Shown here piece after piece: positions 54,478 to 63,973 of a stretch of 64,000 nt of DNA. Within the stretch, counting starts at the first letter, position 1. Each line of letters opens with the position of its first letter. A program made the position numbers and the translations under genes. The notes beneath the pieces were generated by a model that did no database searches, had not been told where the DNA came from, and was given only the letters and a program-made list of their open reading frames with translations. The stretch is from JBQTGK01 sp052400665. GTDB taxonomy: Bacteria; Bacteroidota; Bacteroidia; Bacteroidales; Marinifilaceae. Where the stretch lies: NCBI GenBank assembly GCA_052400665.1, contig JBQTGK010000009.1. One strand, written 5' to 3'.

Positions 54478-55137
54478 ATGATCAGTGCAGAACAAATCAA
54501 AAAAAGTTTTGGAAGCGTAAATGTTTTAAAGGGAGTTGATCTTTGTATTAAAAAAGGAGAGATTGTTTCGGTGGTTGGAGCCAGTGGAGCAGGAAAAACA
54601 ACTTTATTGCAGATATTAGGAACTCTGGATCGACCCGATACAGGTTCCATTTTTTACGGTGGAACAGATGTTTCCTTATTAAATGAGAATGATTTATCGG
54701 CTTTTCGAAATTCCAACATTGGGTTTGTTTTCCAGTTTCATCATTTGTTGCCTGAATTTACCGCATTAGAGAATGTTTGTATACCTGCTTATATAGCTAA
54801 TAAATCCAAACACGAAGCTACCAAACGTGCCAAGGAGTTATTAGAAATGCTAAGCTTAGGGCATCGTTTAGATCATAAGCCCTCAGAATTGTCGGGTGGA
54901 GAAAAGCAAAGAGTAGCTGTGGCACGTGCTTTAATAAACGATCCTCTTGTAATCTTAGCCGATGAGCCATCCGGAAATCTTGATTCTAAAAGCAGACAGG
55001 AACTTCACGAACTTTTTTTTACTTTGCGCGATCAGTTTAACCAGACGTTTATTATTGTAACGCATGATCCTGAATTGGCCGAATTATCGGATCGGAAAAT
55101 TGTAATTTCGGACGGACAGATTGAAAAAGATGCTTGA
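54478..55137 (+). CDS. lolD: LolD-like ABC transporter ATPase
   Basis: The 219-residue ATPase has Walker A GASGAGKTTLLQ (about 34-45), the signature LSGGEKQRVAVARAL, Walker B VILADEPSG and the switch histidine in IIVTHD. The size and the FVFQFHHLLPEFTALENV Q-loop segment match LolD, which drives release of lipoproteins by LolC/E. A LolC/E-like permease lies at 14,999 in this window, 38 kb away. It could also be a MacB-type ATPase. Its end overlaps the next gene by 8 bases. Confidence 0.82.
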   Translation: MISAEQIKKSFGSVNVLKGVDLCIKKGEIVSVVGASGAGKTTLLQILGTLDRPDTGSIFYGGTDVSLLNENDLSAFRNSNIGFVFQFHHLLPEFTALENVCIPAYIANKSKHEATKRAKELLEMLSLGHRLDHKPSELSGGEKQRVAVARALINDPLVILADEPSGNLDSKSRQELHELFFTLRDQFNQTFIIVTHDPELAELSDRKIVISDGQIEKDA

Positions 55138-55906
55138 TTTAACCCCATTGGAATTAAAAGACTTTTTGGAGGAAAAGTATGATTTGTATAATCGTGAATC
55201 TTTTATAGGAAGCGATCCTATTCAAATAATAAAACAATTTAAGCGTAAAGAGGATATTGAAATTGCAGGATTTATGAGTGCGAGTATTGCCTGGGGACAG
55301 CGACAAACTATTATTCGTAATGCACAGCAGTTAATGGAGCTAATGGGGCAGCAGCCTTATCATTTTGTCATGACTGCTTCCGATTCCGATTTTGACGTTT
55401 TCAAGGGTTTTAAGCACAGGACTTTTAATGGAGAAGATTGTATTTTCTTTTTAAAATCATTGCGAAATATATATAAGAATCATGCAGGTTTAGAATCTGT
55501 TTTTACTTCCGGAAGAAAACAAACGGGCGATGTAAAAGGTGCGATATCTTACTTTCGTAAGGTTTTTTTCGAAATTAATCACCCGCAACGAACCGAGAAG
55601 CACATTTCTAATGTGGATAAAAAGTCGGCTGCCAAGCGTATAAATATGTTTTTGCGCTGGATGGTAAGAAAAGACGAACGTGCTGTTGATTTGGGCCTGT
55701 GGACCGGGATTAAGTCTGCCGATTTATTTTTGCCTTTAGATGTTCATACCGGAAATGTGGGGCGAAAGCTAGGTTTACTCACAAGAAAACAGAACGACTG
55801 GCCTGCTGTTGATGAAATAACTTCAAATTTAAGAAAACTTGATCCAAAGGATCCTGTAAAATATGATTTTGCTCTTTTTGGATTGGGGATTTTTGAGAAA
55901 TTTTAA
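55130..55906 (+). CDS. TIGR02757 (DUF2400) family protein
   Basis: The 258-residue protein matches the TIGR02757 family of uncharacterised bacterial proteins. Blocks include LDLTPLELKDFLEEKYDLYN, ASIAWGQRQTIIRNA, FLRWMVRKDERAVDLGLW and LPLDVHTGNVGRKLGLL. The C-terminal ...DPKDPVKYDFALFGLGIFE block is typical. Its helical layout resembles DNA-glycosylase-like folds, but its function is unproven. I chose the ATG at 55130, which overlaps the lolD stop by 8 bases; a TTG nine bases upstream is an alternative. The overlap suggests translational coupling. Confidence 0.82.
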   Translation: MLDLTPLELKDFLEEKYDLYNRESFIGSDPIQIIKQFKRKEDIEIAGFMSASIAWGQRQTIIRNAQQLMELMGQQPYHFVMTASDSDFDVFKGFKHRTFNGEDCIFFLKSLRNIYKNHAGLESVFTSGRKQTGDVKGAISYFRKVFFEINHPQRTEKHISNVDKKSAAKRINMFLRWMVRKDERAVDLGLWTGIKSADLFLPLDVHTGNVGRKLGLLTRKQNDWPAVDEITSNLRKLDPKDPVKYDFALFGLGIFEKF

Positions 55907-55986
55907 CAGGAAAATATAATCGAATTACCTCTATATTCAGGCTTTAGAAGAATTTATTCTTTTTTAAATCTACTCAATAAAATACA

Positions 55987-56709
55987 ATGTCGAACAATTA
56001 CTTTAAATTCAAACAGTTTAGAATTAATCAGGAAGGGTCAGCCATGAAAGTGGGAACCGATGGGGTTTTATTGGGTGCATGGACTGAGATTGATGGGACT
56101 GATAGAATTCTTGACATTGGAACTGGAAGTGGATTAATTGCAATTATGCTTGCCCAGCGCACAAATGTTAATGCGAAGATTGATGCAGTAGAAATTGATG
56201 ATTCGGCTTATGAACAAGCCTCCGAGAATATAAACAATTGTTTGTGGAGCCATAAAATTCACGCTTATCATCTTTCTTTTCAGGATTTTTGTAATAAAAC
56301 AGAAGCGAATGGTTACGATAGAATTGTGAGCAATCCGCCTTATTTTATGAATGGCTTAAATGCCAAAGGAGAAGCGCGGACAAAAGCCAGAAGTGCCAAT
56401 CATTTGCCATTTGAGGAATTAGTAGTAGGAGCAAAAAAACTCTTAAAACCAACAGGTACATTATCGGTTATTTTACCAATTGAAGAAGGAGAATATTTTG
56501 AGCGTATTGCCAGATTAAATGGTTTTTATGCCAGGAGAAAAGTTTCTGTTTTGCCAAATCCAGGAAAACCGGCAAAAAGATATTTGTTGGAATTTTCACT
56601 GCAAGAAGTTGTACTACAAGATTATAGTCTTGCAATAGAAAATGGACAAAGGCATGTTTATACAGCCGAGTATATGACTCTTACCAAAGATTTTTATCTT
56701 AAATTTTAA
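55987..56709 (+). CDS. trmN6: tRNA1(Val) (adenine-37-N6)-methyltransferase
   Basis: The 240-residue SAM-dependent methyltransferase has the N-terminal FKFKQFRINQEGSAMKVGTDGVLLGAW block, motif I DIGTGSGLIAIMLAQR and the catalytic NPPYF motif typical of N6-adenine methyltransferases. The MKVGTDGVLLGAW block is the hallmark of the TrmN6 (YfiC) group. It methylates adenine 37 of tRNA1(Val) in enteric bacteria; in Bacteroidota the substrate tRNA may differ. The gene is convergent with the lipoprotein gene. Confidence 0.88.
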   Translation: MSNNYFKFKQFRINQEGSAMKVGTDGVLLGAWTEIDGTDRILDIGTGSGLIAIMLAQRTNVNAKIDAVEIDDSAYEQASENINNCLWSHKIHAYHLSFQDFCNKTEANGYDRIVSNPPYFMNGLNAKGEARTKARSANHLPFEELVVGAKKLLKPTGTLSVILPIEEGEYFERIARLNGFYARRKVSVLPNPGKPAKRYLLEFSLQEVVLQDYSLAIENGQRHVYTAEYMTLTKDFYLKF

Positions 56710-56723
56710 CACATAAGATTTCT

Positions 56724-57467
56724 CTATTCTTTTGATAGTAAGCGAAAATTAGTCCAGTATTCTTCCAGTTCATACTTACTTTCATAAGCTCCGGCTTTTA
56801 GTTCATCCACTCTTTTTTGAATGTACTCTTTACTGCTTAGGGCCGAATAATATTCCTGATCAGCTTCGTTTACGCTGGCGATACCAATACTAAGAATCGA
56901 ATTTGCAGGTTTTTTATCGAAATATAATTTTTTTAGGGGGATATGAATCCGGCAGCTAAATAAAACCTGTTTGTTTGTATTTAAAAATACTTTTACCTCC
57001 TCATTTACATAGGTCGTATTAAGTAAAACACTCTCATTAATTTGTCTATCTATAATTTCATAATCCTGAAACCTATCAATTAATTCTTCCTGAAATTCAA
57101 CGGTAGTAAACCTTTTTAAGTAGGATCTGAATTGTTTGTCGGTAAATGGAATATCAACTGGCATTGGATAATTTACAGCAAAAATATTTTTCGATTTTCC
57201 ATTCGGATCTATCCAGATACTAAGTCCCAAATTGTAAATTTTTCGTAGGGTAATTGGAGAATTGGTCTCCAGAATAATATCAATAGATGTATTGTTGTTA
57301 AATACTTTCAAGCTTGTTTTATCGCTTGGATGATAATAAATTGCTTCGGTAGTTTTAAAATTTTCTTTAGAAGATATCGGGTTCCAATAACTGTTAAAAT
57401 ATTGAACAGATGAACAGGATGTAACAGTAATTACAAAAACCGATAGTAAAAGGTAAATTCGAAGCAT
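56724..57467 (-). CDS. Hypothetical lipoprotein
   Basis: The 247-residue protein has a lipoprotein signal peptide with lipobox VTSCS (Cys18). The mature part holds mixed beta and helical segments (EAIYYHPSDKTSLKVFNNN; LSIWIDPNGKSKNIFAVNYPMP). I do not recognise a domain. The C-terminal third is charged (DELKAGAYESKYELEEYW). It is probably anchored in the envelope. It lies alone between the methyltransferase and saccharopine dehydrogenase genes, 79 bases after the latter. Confidence 0.6.
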   Translation of the reverse strand: MLRIYLLLSVFVITVTSCSSVQYFNSYWNPISSKENFKTTEAIYYHPSDKTSLKVFNNNTSIDIILETNSPITLRKIYNLGLSIWIDPNGKSKNIFAVNYPMPVDIPFTDKQFRSYLKRFTTVEFQEELIDRFQDYEIIDRQINESVLLNTTYVNEEVKVFLNTNKQVLFSCRIHIPLKKLYFDKKPANSILSIGIASVNEADQEYYSALSSKEYIQKRVDELKAGAYESKYELEEYWTNFRLLSKE

Positions 57468-57546
57468 AAAAGCTAATATTAGATTTTATTCAAAAATAGG
57501 AAAATACGAATCTAATTTAAGCGAACAAATCTAAAGTTTTTAAAAA

Positions 57547-58878
57547 TTATAAAATGATTTCTTTTTCGATAAATTTAACACCTAAAGTTTCCAGTTCATT
57601 TAAGATAGGTTCGTAAAGTTCGGGAGTAGTAGGAATGTGAACCCCAGGTAAATTTAGCTTACCTATTGCAAGAAGTTTGGTTGCAATGGCCAAAGGAGTA
57701 CCAACCGTATACGACATTGCAGTATTGTTTTTATCTTTTCCTTCGCAGCACATCGATGAGATGATCTGTTTTTTCATGCCTGTATTTGTAAACTCAAACT
57801 GATGCTGCATAACCAATAAGTCTCGGTCTTTTTCGTTTAAGGCCCATTTTTTTTCCAGAATTGATTGCAGGATCATCGCCGGACTAGCATCTTTAATGCC
57901 AATAGTTTCATTTGAAAACAAACCAAGCCATTTTAGTTTATGAAAAGCTTCAGAATTTTTATTTATGTTCATAAATTCATTTAGATTTTCTTCGGTATGT
58001 TCCAGATCGCCAGGAAGAAAACTATTTAAAAATGATCTGCCCGATAATAGATGAGAGTTTTTTATTTTGTAGGAATCGTCGGTGCAACCTAAGCGCACCA
58101 ATATGTTCCAGGCTTCGCAATATCCGGGGCGACGCAATGTGCCTCTAATAATGGTTGGTATATCTTCTAATCCGTAAAGCTTACAATAGTGCAAAGAATC
58201 TCTGTTTGGATACACTTCAAATTCCCCGTAAGCATCAATTTCAGTTTTGATAATATTACTGAATAAATTGTAATAAGGAATGTATTTGTAATGCCCATTT
58301 TCTTTGTATTGGGCTATGCCTTGTCCGGCAAGGACTACATTTTTTGGATTCCAGGAGAATTTATAATGCCATGGGTTGTCATCGCAATCGGGTGCAACTA
58401 AACCGCCACAAAATGATTTAAAAGAAAGCAATTTGCCACCCTCTTTTTTAATTTTATTGATAACTCTCATGGCCGACATGTGATCAATTCCAGGGTCTAC
58501 ACCCAATTCGTTCCAAAACGATAGTCCTTGTTCTTTTGCTTCTTCATGTAGTTCCTGCATTTCGGGAGAAACATAAGAAGGAGTTAGCAGATGTTTGCCA
58601 TATTTTAAACATTCCTTAGCAACAATAATATGTAAAGAGGCAGGTACCATACTTATTACAATATCGGCAGCCGAAATTTCACTTGCTCTTTGCTCTAAAT
58701 CTTTTAAGTTAAATCGGAGAGCAGTACCATTAGGATGAAGACCTATCTTTTTTTGTGCAGCTTGCAGCGACATGTCGCCAAGGGTAATTTTCCAATTATA
58801 TTTATCCGATTGTTTAAGCAAGTACTGTATTAGATTGGTAGAAGAAAGACCAGCTCCAATAATTAGAATGTTTTTCAT
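57547..58878 (-). CDS. Saccharopine dehydrogenase family oxidoreductase
   Basis: The 443-residue protein starts with a Rossmann nucleotide-binding loop (IIGAGLSSTNLIQYLL). It has the saccharopine-dehydrogenase middle part (ADIVISMVPASLHIIVAKECLKYGKHLLTPSYVS, partial; LGVDPGIDHMSAM) and C-terminal domain (SFCGGLVAPDCDDNPWHYKFSWNP; LRRPGYCEAWN). The length fits the LYS9/Lys7 type enzymes. In bacteria such enzymes act in lysine breakdown or other pathways. No lysine-pathway gene is adjacent. A TACTTTTG box (minus strand, 59000-59007) lies upstream. Confidence 0.88.
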   Translation of the reverse strand: MKNILIIGAGLSSTNLIQYLLKQSDKYNWKITLGDMSLQAAQKKIGLHPNGTALRFNLKDLEQRASEISAADIVISMVPASLHIIVAKECLKYGKHLLTPSYVSPEMQELHEEAKEQGLSFWNELGVDPGIDHMSAMRVINKIKKEGGKLLSFKSFCGGLVAPDCDDNPWHYKFSWNPKNVVLAGQGIAQYKENGHYKYIPYYNLFSNIIKTEIDAYGEFEVYPNRDSLHYCKLYGLEDIPTIIRGTLRRPGYCEAWNILVRLGCTDDSYKIKNSHLLSGRSFLNSFLPGDLEHTEENLNEFMNINKNSEAFHKLKWLGLFSNETIGIKDASPAMILQSILEKKWALNEKDRDLLVMQHQFEFTNTGMKKQIISSMCCEGKDKNNTAMSYTVGTPLAIATKLLAIGKLNLPGVHIPTTPELYEPILNELETLGVKFIEKEIIL

Positions 58879-59158
58879 ATCAATATTATTTGTATCTAAT
58901 TTAAGATGTAAATCATCAATAAAAAAGAGATTATTCTACTGTTTAAGGGAATAAATTACCTGTTTTTGTATTTCAGCCTTGTTTAAATTTACAACAATAC
59001 AAAAGTAAATACCATCACAATTGATAGATTTTTTAATATTTTTTTTTCGAAAGAGATTTATAATCATCATGTATTTGAATATATATCCTATCTATTTTTA
59101 AGGAATGAGTATATTTGTTCGAGATAATAAAAGAGAGTAAATTCTAAATATTTTTCCC

Positions 59159-61774
59159 TTGGCAAAACAAAAAAAAGCTGTCGAAACGCCCCTAATGAAG
59201 CAATATTATCAGATGAAAGACAAACATCCTGATGCAATTTTACTTTTTAGAGTTGGCGATTTTTACGAGACATTTGAAAATGATGCAGTTCGGGCATCCG
59301 AAATTTTAGGAATTACATTAACAAAGCGGGCCAATGGTTCGGCATCTTATGTTGAGTTGGCAGGATTTCCGCATCACGCCATAGATACCTATTTGCCAAA
59401 ATTGGTTCGTGCAGGAATGCGTGTGGCTATTTGCGAGCAGCTGGAGGATCCGAAAAAAACCAAGAAAATTGTAAAACGGGGAATTATTGAGTTGGTAACT
59501 CCCGGGGTTTCCTATAATGACAATGTGCTTGAGTATCGGGAAAATAATTTTTTAGCCTGTGTTCATTTGGAGAAAAAATCGGCGGGAATTGCTTTTCTAG
59601 ATGCGTCGACCGGTGAATTTCTTACTGCTGAAGGAAGTTTTGAATACATCGATAAGTTACTGGGTAATTTTCAGCCCAAAGAAGTATTATATCAGAAAGG
59701 AAAAGAGAAAATTTTTCATGAATTGTTTGGTGGCAAATTTTACACTTTTACCATGGACGATTGGGTGTTTACCGAAAGTGCTGCCAAGGATCGTTTGTTG
59801 CGTCATTTCGAAACGTCCTCGCTAAAAGGATTTGGTGTTCAGAACCTCAGGAATGGAATAATTGCTTCGGGAGCTATTCTTCAATATCTGGATATTACCA
59901 AACACAGTCAGACCGGTCATGTAACTCAGTTGTCTAGAATTGAAGAGGACAGGTATGTGTGGCTTGATAAGTTTACGGTTCGTAACCTTGAATTATTTGG
60001 TGTTTTAAACGACGGAGCACATACTTTATCGCAGGTAATGGATAAAACCTTATCGCCAATGGGATCGCGTTTGTTAAAACGCTGGATTGCTTTACCTTTA
60101 AAAGATATTACAAGAATAAACAGCAGATTGGATGTGGTGAAATTTTTTCATTCAAGAGAAAATGAAGCCAGCACAATCGAAGATGAAATTAGACAGATTG
60201 GTGACTTGGAGCGGATTATTTCTAAGGTTGCTGTTGCCAGAGTGAGTCCTCGTGAAGTGATTCAATTAAAGAATGCATTAATTGCCATTGAACCCATACG
60301 CGATTTTTGTTTGAGTAGCGGAAATAATGGTCTTTTGAAAATTGGTGATCAGTTGAATCCCTGTTTAAGCGTACGAGAGAAGATAGAGAAGGAAATAAAG
60401 GCCGATCCTCCTAATATGGTAAGCAAAGGGGGAGTAATTGCCAATGGAGTTTCTAAAGAGCTCGATGATCTTAGGAAAATTGCCTTTTCGGGGAAAGATT
60501 ATTTAGTGCAAATGCAGGTTCGTGAAAGTGAACGAACAGGAATTCCATCGCTTAAAATAGGTTTTAATAATGTATTTGGATACTATATAGAAGTAAGAAA
60601 TACACACAAAGATAAAGTGCCCGAGGAATGGATTAGGAAGCAAACTTTGGTTAGTGCAGAACGATACATTACTCAGGAGCTAAAAGAATACGAAGAAAAG
60701 ATATTAGGAGCAGAGGAAAAAATTCTGGCTCTCGAAACTCGCCTGTATAACGAGCTGGTTTTAGGAATTGCCGATTATATATCAACAATTCAGTTAAATG
60801 CTGCCATGATTGGGCGTTTAGACTGTTTGCTGTCTTTTGCACGTTTAGCCAGAGAGAATAAGTACTCATGTCCGGAAATTAACGATACACAGGTAATTGA
60901 TATTAAGCAAGGGCGACATCCGGTAATCGAAAAACAATTGCCAATTGATGAGCAGTACATTGCCAATGATGTTTATCTCGATAATGAAAACCAGCAGGTA
61001 ATAATTATTACAGGTCCGAATATGGCTGGTAAATCGGCTTTGTTGCGTCAAACAGCCTTAATCGTACTTATGGCACAAGTGGGGAGTTATGTTCCTGCCG
61101 AGTCGGCAAAAATAGGCTATGTAGATAAAATATTTACTCGCGTAGGAGCGTCAGATAATATTTCATCAGGAGAATCTACCTTTATGGTAGAAATGAACGA
61201 GGCAGCCAGTATTTTGAATAATTTGTCTTCCCGAAGTTTAATTTTATTAGATGAGCTCGGAAGAGGAACCAGTACGTACGATGGAATTTCTATAGCCTGG
61301 TCGATTGTTGAGTATATACATGAAAATGCAAAGTCGAAAGCGAAAACATTATTTGCTACGCATTATCATGAGTTAAATGAGATGGAAAAATCGTTTAACA
61401 GGGTAAAGAATTATAATGTTTCGGTAAAGGAAGTAAATAACAAAGTGATTTTTCTTAGAAAGCTGATTTCCGGAGGGTCGAATCATAGTTTTGGTATTCA
61501 TGTGGCCCGAATGGCAGGTATGCCTAAATCGGTTGTAAAGCGTGCCGATGAGATTTTAGAGCAACTAGAAGGAAATAAAAATGAAGAGTCGTTGGCTAAG
61601 CCCATTGGAAATATTGCACAGCAAAGAGAAGGATATCAAATGAGCTTTTTTCAGTTAGATGATCCGGTTTTGGAACAAATAAGAGGAGAGATTTCTGATT
61701 TGGATATAAATAACCTAACCCCAATCGAAGCATTAAACAAGCTAAATGAGATAAAAAAGATCTCAGGATTGTAA
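59159..61774 (+). CDS. mutS: DNA mismatch repair protein MutS
   Basis: The 871-residue protein has the mismatch-recognition domain with LLFRVGDFYETFENDA (Phe and Glu stack at mismatches), the connector and lever/clamp domains. The ATPase has P-loop GPNMAGKSALLRQ (about 617-629), SGESTFMVEM, DELGRGTSTYDG and a C-terminal helical region. The start at TTG 59159 gives MAKQKKAVETPL, matching family N-termini; an ATG 12 codons in is the alternative. MutS finds base mismatches and passes them to MutL. A TATATTTG box is at 59110-59117. Confidence 0.95.
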   Translation: MAKQKKAVETPLMKQYYQMKDKHPDAILLFRVGDFYETFENDAVRASEILGITLTKRANGSASYVELAGFPHHAIDTYLPKLVRAGMRVAICEQLEDPKKTKKIVKRGIIELVTPGVSYNDNVLEYRENNFLACVHLEKKSAGIAFLDASTGEFLTAEGSFEYIDKLLGNFQPKEVLYQKGKEKIFHELFGGKFYTFTMDDWVFTESAAKDRLLRHFETSSLKGFGVQNLRNGIIASGAILQYLDITKHSQTGHVTQLSRIEEDRYVWLDKFTVRNLELFGVLNDGAHTLSQVMDKTLSPMGSRLLKRWIALPLKDITRINSRLDVVKFFHSRENEASTIEDEIRQIGDLERIISKVAVARVSPREVIQLKNALIAIEPIRDFCLSSGNNGLLKIGDQLNPCLSVREKIEKEIKADPPNMVSKGGVIANGVSKELDDLRKIAFSGKDYLVQMQVRESERTGIPSLKIGFNNVFGYYIEVRNTHKDKVPEEWIRKQTLVSAERYITQELKEYEEKILGAEEKILALETRLYNELVLGIADYISTIQLNAAMIGRLDCLLSFARLARENKYSCPEINDTQVIDIKQGRHPVIEKQLPIDEQYIANDVYLDNENQQVIIITGPNMAGKSALLRQTALIVLMAQVGSYVPAESAKIGYVDKIFTRVGASDNISSGESTFMVEMNEAASILNNLSSRSLILLDELGRGTSTYDGISIAWSIVEYIHENAKSKAKTLFATHYHELNEMEKSFNRVKNYNVSVKEVNNKVIFLRKLISGGSNHSFGIHVARMAGMPKSVVKRADEILEQLEGNKNEESLAKPIGNIAQQREGYQMSFFQLDDPVLEQIRGEISDLDINNLTPIEALNKLNEIKKISGL

Positions 61775-61920
61775 TCAGATAAAAAAAATAAAAAAAAAGT
61801 GAGTCTCCCATTTATAAAGGCTTTCGGCGCGTACTATCTGAATTTCAAGGAGTCAGAAATGTGAAGTTGCAGAAAGATTTTCTGCTGATTTAAAAAAAAT
61901 AGCAGAAATGTTTTTTTTCT

Positions 61921-61951
61921 TTTGCAGAATCAAAAAATACGCATATATTTG
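61921..61951 (+). promoter_or_regulatory. Promoter of the tRNA-Gly/tRNA-Leu operon
   Basis: TTTG (61921-61924), 19 bases, then TATATTTG (61944-61951) is a perfect Bacteroidota consensus promoter. Transcription would start near 61,957, about 40 bases before tRNA-Gly. Confidence 0.85.
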
Positions 61952-61995
61952 CATCGCAATTGAGAGAACAACGGTTCACTTTTAAAGCAAATAAT

Positions 61996-62068
61996 GCGAG
62001 AATAGCTCAGTTGGTAGAGCATAACCTTGCCAAGGTTAGGGTCGCGAGTTCGAGTCTCGTTTCTCGCT
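61996..62068 (+). tRNA. tRNA-Gly (anticodon GCC)
   Basis: The 73-base gene has a perfect acceptor stem (GCGAGAA with TTCTCGC), a D-arm with AGCTCAGTTGGTAGAGC, anticodon loop CTTGCCAAG and T-arm GCGAGTTCGAGTCTCGT. The discriminator base is T and CCA is not encoded. Confidence 0.97.
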
Positions 62069-62085
62069 CAAAATCCAATAAGGAT

Positions 62086-62169
62086 GCCCAGGTGGTGGAA
62101 TTGGTAGACACGCTGGACTTAAAATCCAGTGGCCTTTAGGCCGTGCGGGTTCAAGTCCCGCCCCGGGTA
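62086..62169 (+). tRNA. tRNA-Leu (anticodon UAA)
   Basis: The 84-base gene is a class II tRNA with anticodon loop ACTTAAAAT (anticodon TAA), a variable arm GTGGCCTTTAGGCCGT and T-arm GCGGGTTCAAGTCCCGC. It is 17 bases after tRNA-Gly, in the same transcript. The acceptor stem has a G-U first pair and an A-C mismatch at the fifth pair (62090 with 62164). CCA is not encoded. Confidence 0.95.
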
Positions 62170-62172
62170 CAA

Positions 62173-62214
62173 TAACCCTCATAAACAGCAATGTTTATGA
62201 GGGTTTTGTTTTTT
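62173..62214 (+). terminator. Terminator of the tRNA operon
   Basis: AACCCTCATAAACA pairs perfectly with TGTTTATGAGGGTT around a short loop and leads into T-rich sequence directly after tRNA-Leu. Confidence 0.9.
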
Positions 62215-62511
62215 TATAGAACGAATGGGGAATGTTTAGATCAGTCACAAAAATTGAGCCTCTAAATAAATTAACGGATCAATTTTTTTAATCTGTATAG
62301 AATACTTTTAGACTTGCAAGACCTTTAAACTATCTTCTAAAGCCCCTACTATTCGTAGTAAAAGATTATCATCGGTAATTACCTTACCTTTTAGCAGAAT
62401 CATTTGTGCTGCGATTTTATTTCCTATCTTATCCGATCACCCATTTAAGCAAATTTCTACTATTTTTAGAATCCAATTTTGTGTGATTTCAGAATAATTA
62501 CTGGATTATTT

Positions 62512-62979
62512 ATGAATAACAGGCAGGTGAGTGATAATGATTTGAAGTTTAAATACATCCAGAATCAGGGAGGTGTTACCTCTAGAGTTTTACTAAAACT
62601 AGATACGATTTTTAATGTGAATCGTATTGTATATTTTATAGATATGAGAATTCTTGTTCCTTCAGCAATTTTAAGCCTTTTAACTGGTTGGATTTATTCT
62701 CAACTAACTCCATGGGGATACTTCAAACATGGTTGGTTAATATTCAAATGGGTAATTACGGTTCTTATAATAGTGCTTGGTACTATATTCTCCGAACCAT
62801 GTATTGCAAAAACTGTAGAAATATCTGGACAACTTGGTTTGGATTCAGTAAAAAACTCAGACTATCGATGGTATATGAATAGTCATCTTACTATGGGAGT
62901 TTGTATGACAGGCACGCTTATTATTGCAGTTTTTATTTCCATATTAAAACCTAAGAAAATAGTAAAGAAGAATGCTTAA
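62512..62979 (+). CDS. Small membrane protein, DUF2269-like, probably N-terminally truncated
   Basis: The 155-residue protein has three hydrophobic helices (about 56-74, 84-103 and 129-148). The blocks LVPSAILSLLTGWIYSQLTPWGYFKHGWLIFKW (partial) and SHLTMGVCMTGTLIIAVFISILKP resemble a four-helix DUF2269-like membrane family. The first helix of that family seems to be replaced by a polar segment (1-45), so this may be a truncated gene. I chose the ATG at 62512; an upstream TTG adds 11 residues. It lies in a stretch after the tRNAs that also holds a short remnant on the other strand. Confidence 0.5.
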   Translation: MNNRQVSDNDLKFKYIQNQGGVTSRVLLKLDTIFNVNRIVYFIDMRILVPSAILSLLTGWIYSQLTPWGYFKHGWLIFKWVITVLIIVLGTIFSEPCIAKTVEISGQLGLDSVKNSDYRWYMNSHLTMGVCMTGTLIIAVFISILKPKKIVKKNA

Positions 62980-63242
62980 TATTTAAGCTTTATTTTGCTA
63001 AAGGCAATATATGAAACGAATTCATTCTGAAGAAAATGTGATTGATAATATAATTATAAATTTTTTATGTTATCAGGATAACTTCTGGAATTTTTTATCA
63101 GTTAATTGACAAATCGATACAGAAGAAGTAGTATTATTCGTTAAACCGTACTTCAATTAGTTTGGGTAATATTTACATGGTTTTCATTTATATTGCTTCT
63201 TTTTTTGTGAAATGAAAATAATGTTAAAAAATCAAAATTTAC
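62980..63242. other. Intergenic region before the TetR regulator
   Basis: This AT-rich gap between the DUF2269-like gene and the tetR promoter contains no open gene or terminator that I can support. Confidence 0.4.
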
Positions 63243-63272
63243 TTGCTGTGGAATAAAAATAAATTACATTTG
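63242..63272 (+). promoter_or_regulatory. Promoter of the TetR-type gene
   Basis: CTTG (63242-63245), 19 bases, then TACATTTG (63265-63272) matches the Bacteroidota promoter with one change in the -33 box. The -7 box ends 39 bases before the start codon. Confidence 0.65.
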
Positions 63273-63311
63273 CACAGAATAAACTAAAATAATATAATTG
63301 GTTTACTTGTT

Positions 63312-63878
63312 ATGAAGTTTGGAAACGAGAATATAGAAAAAATTGTTTTTGAAAGTACTAAAAACATTTTGCTAAAACGAGGAGTTAAGGGGTGGAATAT
63401 GGATGATTTGGCAAAAGAATGCGGAATGTCTAAAAGAACACTTTATAAAATAATAGGTAGCAAGGAAGAATTATTGTACAGGTGTTATCAGGATACTTTT
63501 AATTTATATGCAGAGAATTTTAGAAAGTTTATAAAGCAGGATGTTGATTATTATACTTTGCTTGATAATTTGTCGGATCAGATTGCAAATGGAATTGACG
63601 AATATGTGATTGCCAGTTCGAAGACTATAAGAACAGAATATCCTCAAATATCAAAAATGATTGATGAGAAAATTGATATTCATCATGAGTTAATAATTGC
63701 ATTTATTGAAAAAGGATGTGAGAAAAACTTACTAAGAGATGATGTGAATCCTAAAATTATTGATCATATAGTGGAAGCCTTGATGAGTTATAATGTGATG
63801 AATAGTAAAGGTAAGGCTGATTTTGAAATTAAAATAAAAGAGCAATTAAAATTTTTATTTGAAATAATTAAAAAATAG
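63312..63878 (+). CDS. TetR/AcrR family transcriptional regulator
   Basis: The 188-residue protein has the TetR N-terminal helix-turn-helix (about 8-55; NILLKRGVKGWNMDDLAKECGMSKRTLYKIIGSKEELL, partial) and a helical ligand-binding domain. TetR regulators often repress a neighbouring efflux or transport operon. An 18-bp dyad downstream (63974-63991) could be its operator for a gene beyond the window. The ligand is unknown. Confidence 0.92.
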   Translation: MKFGNENIEKIVFESTKNILLKRGVKGWNMDDLAKECGMSKRTLYKIIGSKEELLYRCYQDTFNLYAENFRKFIKQDVDYYTLLDNLSDQIANGIDEYVIASSKTIRTEYPQISKMIDEKIDIHHELIIAFIEKGCEKNLLRDDVNPKIIDHIVEALMSYNVMNSKGKADFEIKIKEQLKFLFEIIKK

Positions 63879-63973
63879 AGATAATTAACTAAAAATCTTG
63901 GGGATACTTAAGCATTATAGCTAAAGTAAGCCTTATTTTTTTGAACAAAAGTAAACTAAGAACACAAAAATAG

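Noticed and set aside
61869..61885. Perfect 7-bp hairpin GCAGAAA/TTTCTGC after mutS
   Set aside because: No T tract follows, so it is not a clear terminator.
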